A stretch of 5,927 nucleotides of DNA from an uncultured Fusobacterium sp. GTDB taxonomy: Bacteria > Fusobacteriota > Fusobacteriia > Fusobacteriales > Fusobacteriaceae. The DNA lies in assembly GCA_900543175.1 (NCBI GenBank), contig UQQO01000129.1:1-5927 (forward strand). The letters are read 5' to 3'. Positions 5,892 to 5,927 of the stretch are shown here, one piece after another. Numbering within the stretch: position 1 is the stretch's first letter; each line of letters opens with the position of its first letter. The notes beneath the pieces are model-generated. The model did not search any database. It worked only from the letters and a program-made list of their open reading frames with translations, and was not told where the DNA came from. Both the position numbers and the translations under genes were made by a program.

Positions 5892-5927
5892 TTTGAAAAA
5901 TAAAATAATTGTAGAAAAAAATAATAA
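5839..5927 (+). CDS. Possible start of a downstream gene overlapping the 3' end (incomplete at window edge)
   Basis: From TTG 5839 this frame stays open for 29 codons to the window end, with a second possible start at ATG 5875. It is the only + strand frame open at the right edge: the main frame hits TAA soon after its own stop (5901), and the remaining frame stops at TGA 5894. The predicted residues are Ile/Lys/Asn-rich (MIIFKLIIKLIKMICINN from the TTG) and show no family signature. In CDI loci the immunity gene starts close to, or overlaps, the end of the toxin gene, so position alone makes this a candidate. In DNA this AT-rich, 29 open codons is weak evidence. Confidence 0.22.
   Translation, partial: MIIFKLIIKLIKMICINNLKNKIIVEKNN

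Noticed and set aside
5892..5927. Possible terminator after the stop codon
   Set aside because: The 36 bases are A-rich with no inverted repeat and no T run following a hairpin; any terminator lies beyond the window.

Overview
The window is almost entirely one very large, low-GC gene on the + strand. The gene is already open at the left edge and ends with TAA at 5889-5891. It encodes the middle and C-terminal part (1962 residues visible, codons starting at position 3) of a filamentous-haemagglutinin / CdiA-type exoprotein, the TpsA partner of a two-partner (type Vb) secretion system. An apparent start near position 609 (a TTG) is not the real start: the same frame is open without a stop from position 3 and encodes the same kind of repeat. 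The N-terminal signal peptide, the TPS secretion domain and the true start lie upstream of the window, as presumably does at least part of the FHA-1 rod.

Layout, with residue number = codon start / 3: FHA-1-type beta-helix repeats (3-908); a less regular central section with a Tyr-rich insertion (909-1637); a conserved central domain recognisable from proteobacterial CdiA/FHA-type proteins (about 1638-2021); more short beta-helix repeats (about 2037-2582); a long haemagglutinin-repeat (FHA-2-like) rod with regularly placed Lys/Ser-rich hairpins and one helical insert (2583-4250); a pre-toxin-like region (about 4467-5069); an HExxH zinc-metallopeptidase-like motif with a charged helical segment (5070-5291); a Gly/Ser-rich beta module (5292-5666); and a Lys/Glu/Ile/Asn-rich helical tail to the stop. 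After the stop only 36 bases remain. A second frame with an AGGAGG-like site is open across the window end and may be the start of the next gene, which in CDI loci would be the immunity gene. That call is weak.

Organism: roughly 28% GC (17 of the first 60 bases, similar by eye throughout), Arg encoded almost only by AGA, strongly A/T-ending codons, and a diderm-type FHA/CdiA exoprotein together suggest Fusobacterium or a close relative (Fusobacteriota). This is inference; other low-GC diderms are possible.

How it would work: a TpsB/CdiB-like outer-membrane partner, not in the window, would export the protein. The beta-helix rod would carry it away from the cell, the central domain would take part in receptor contact or secretion arrest, and the variable C-terminus would be the effector or its release apparatus. 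The C-terminal quarter is the part most worth a second look. It lacks a VENN motif, carries HELGH, switches Thr and Ala codon preference, and ends in a module I cannot assign to a known toxin family.
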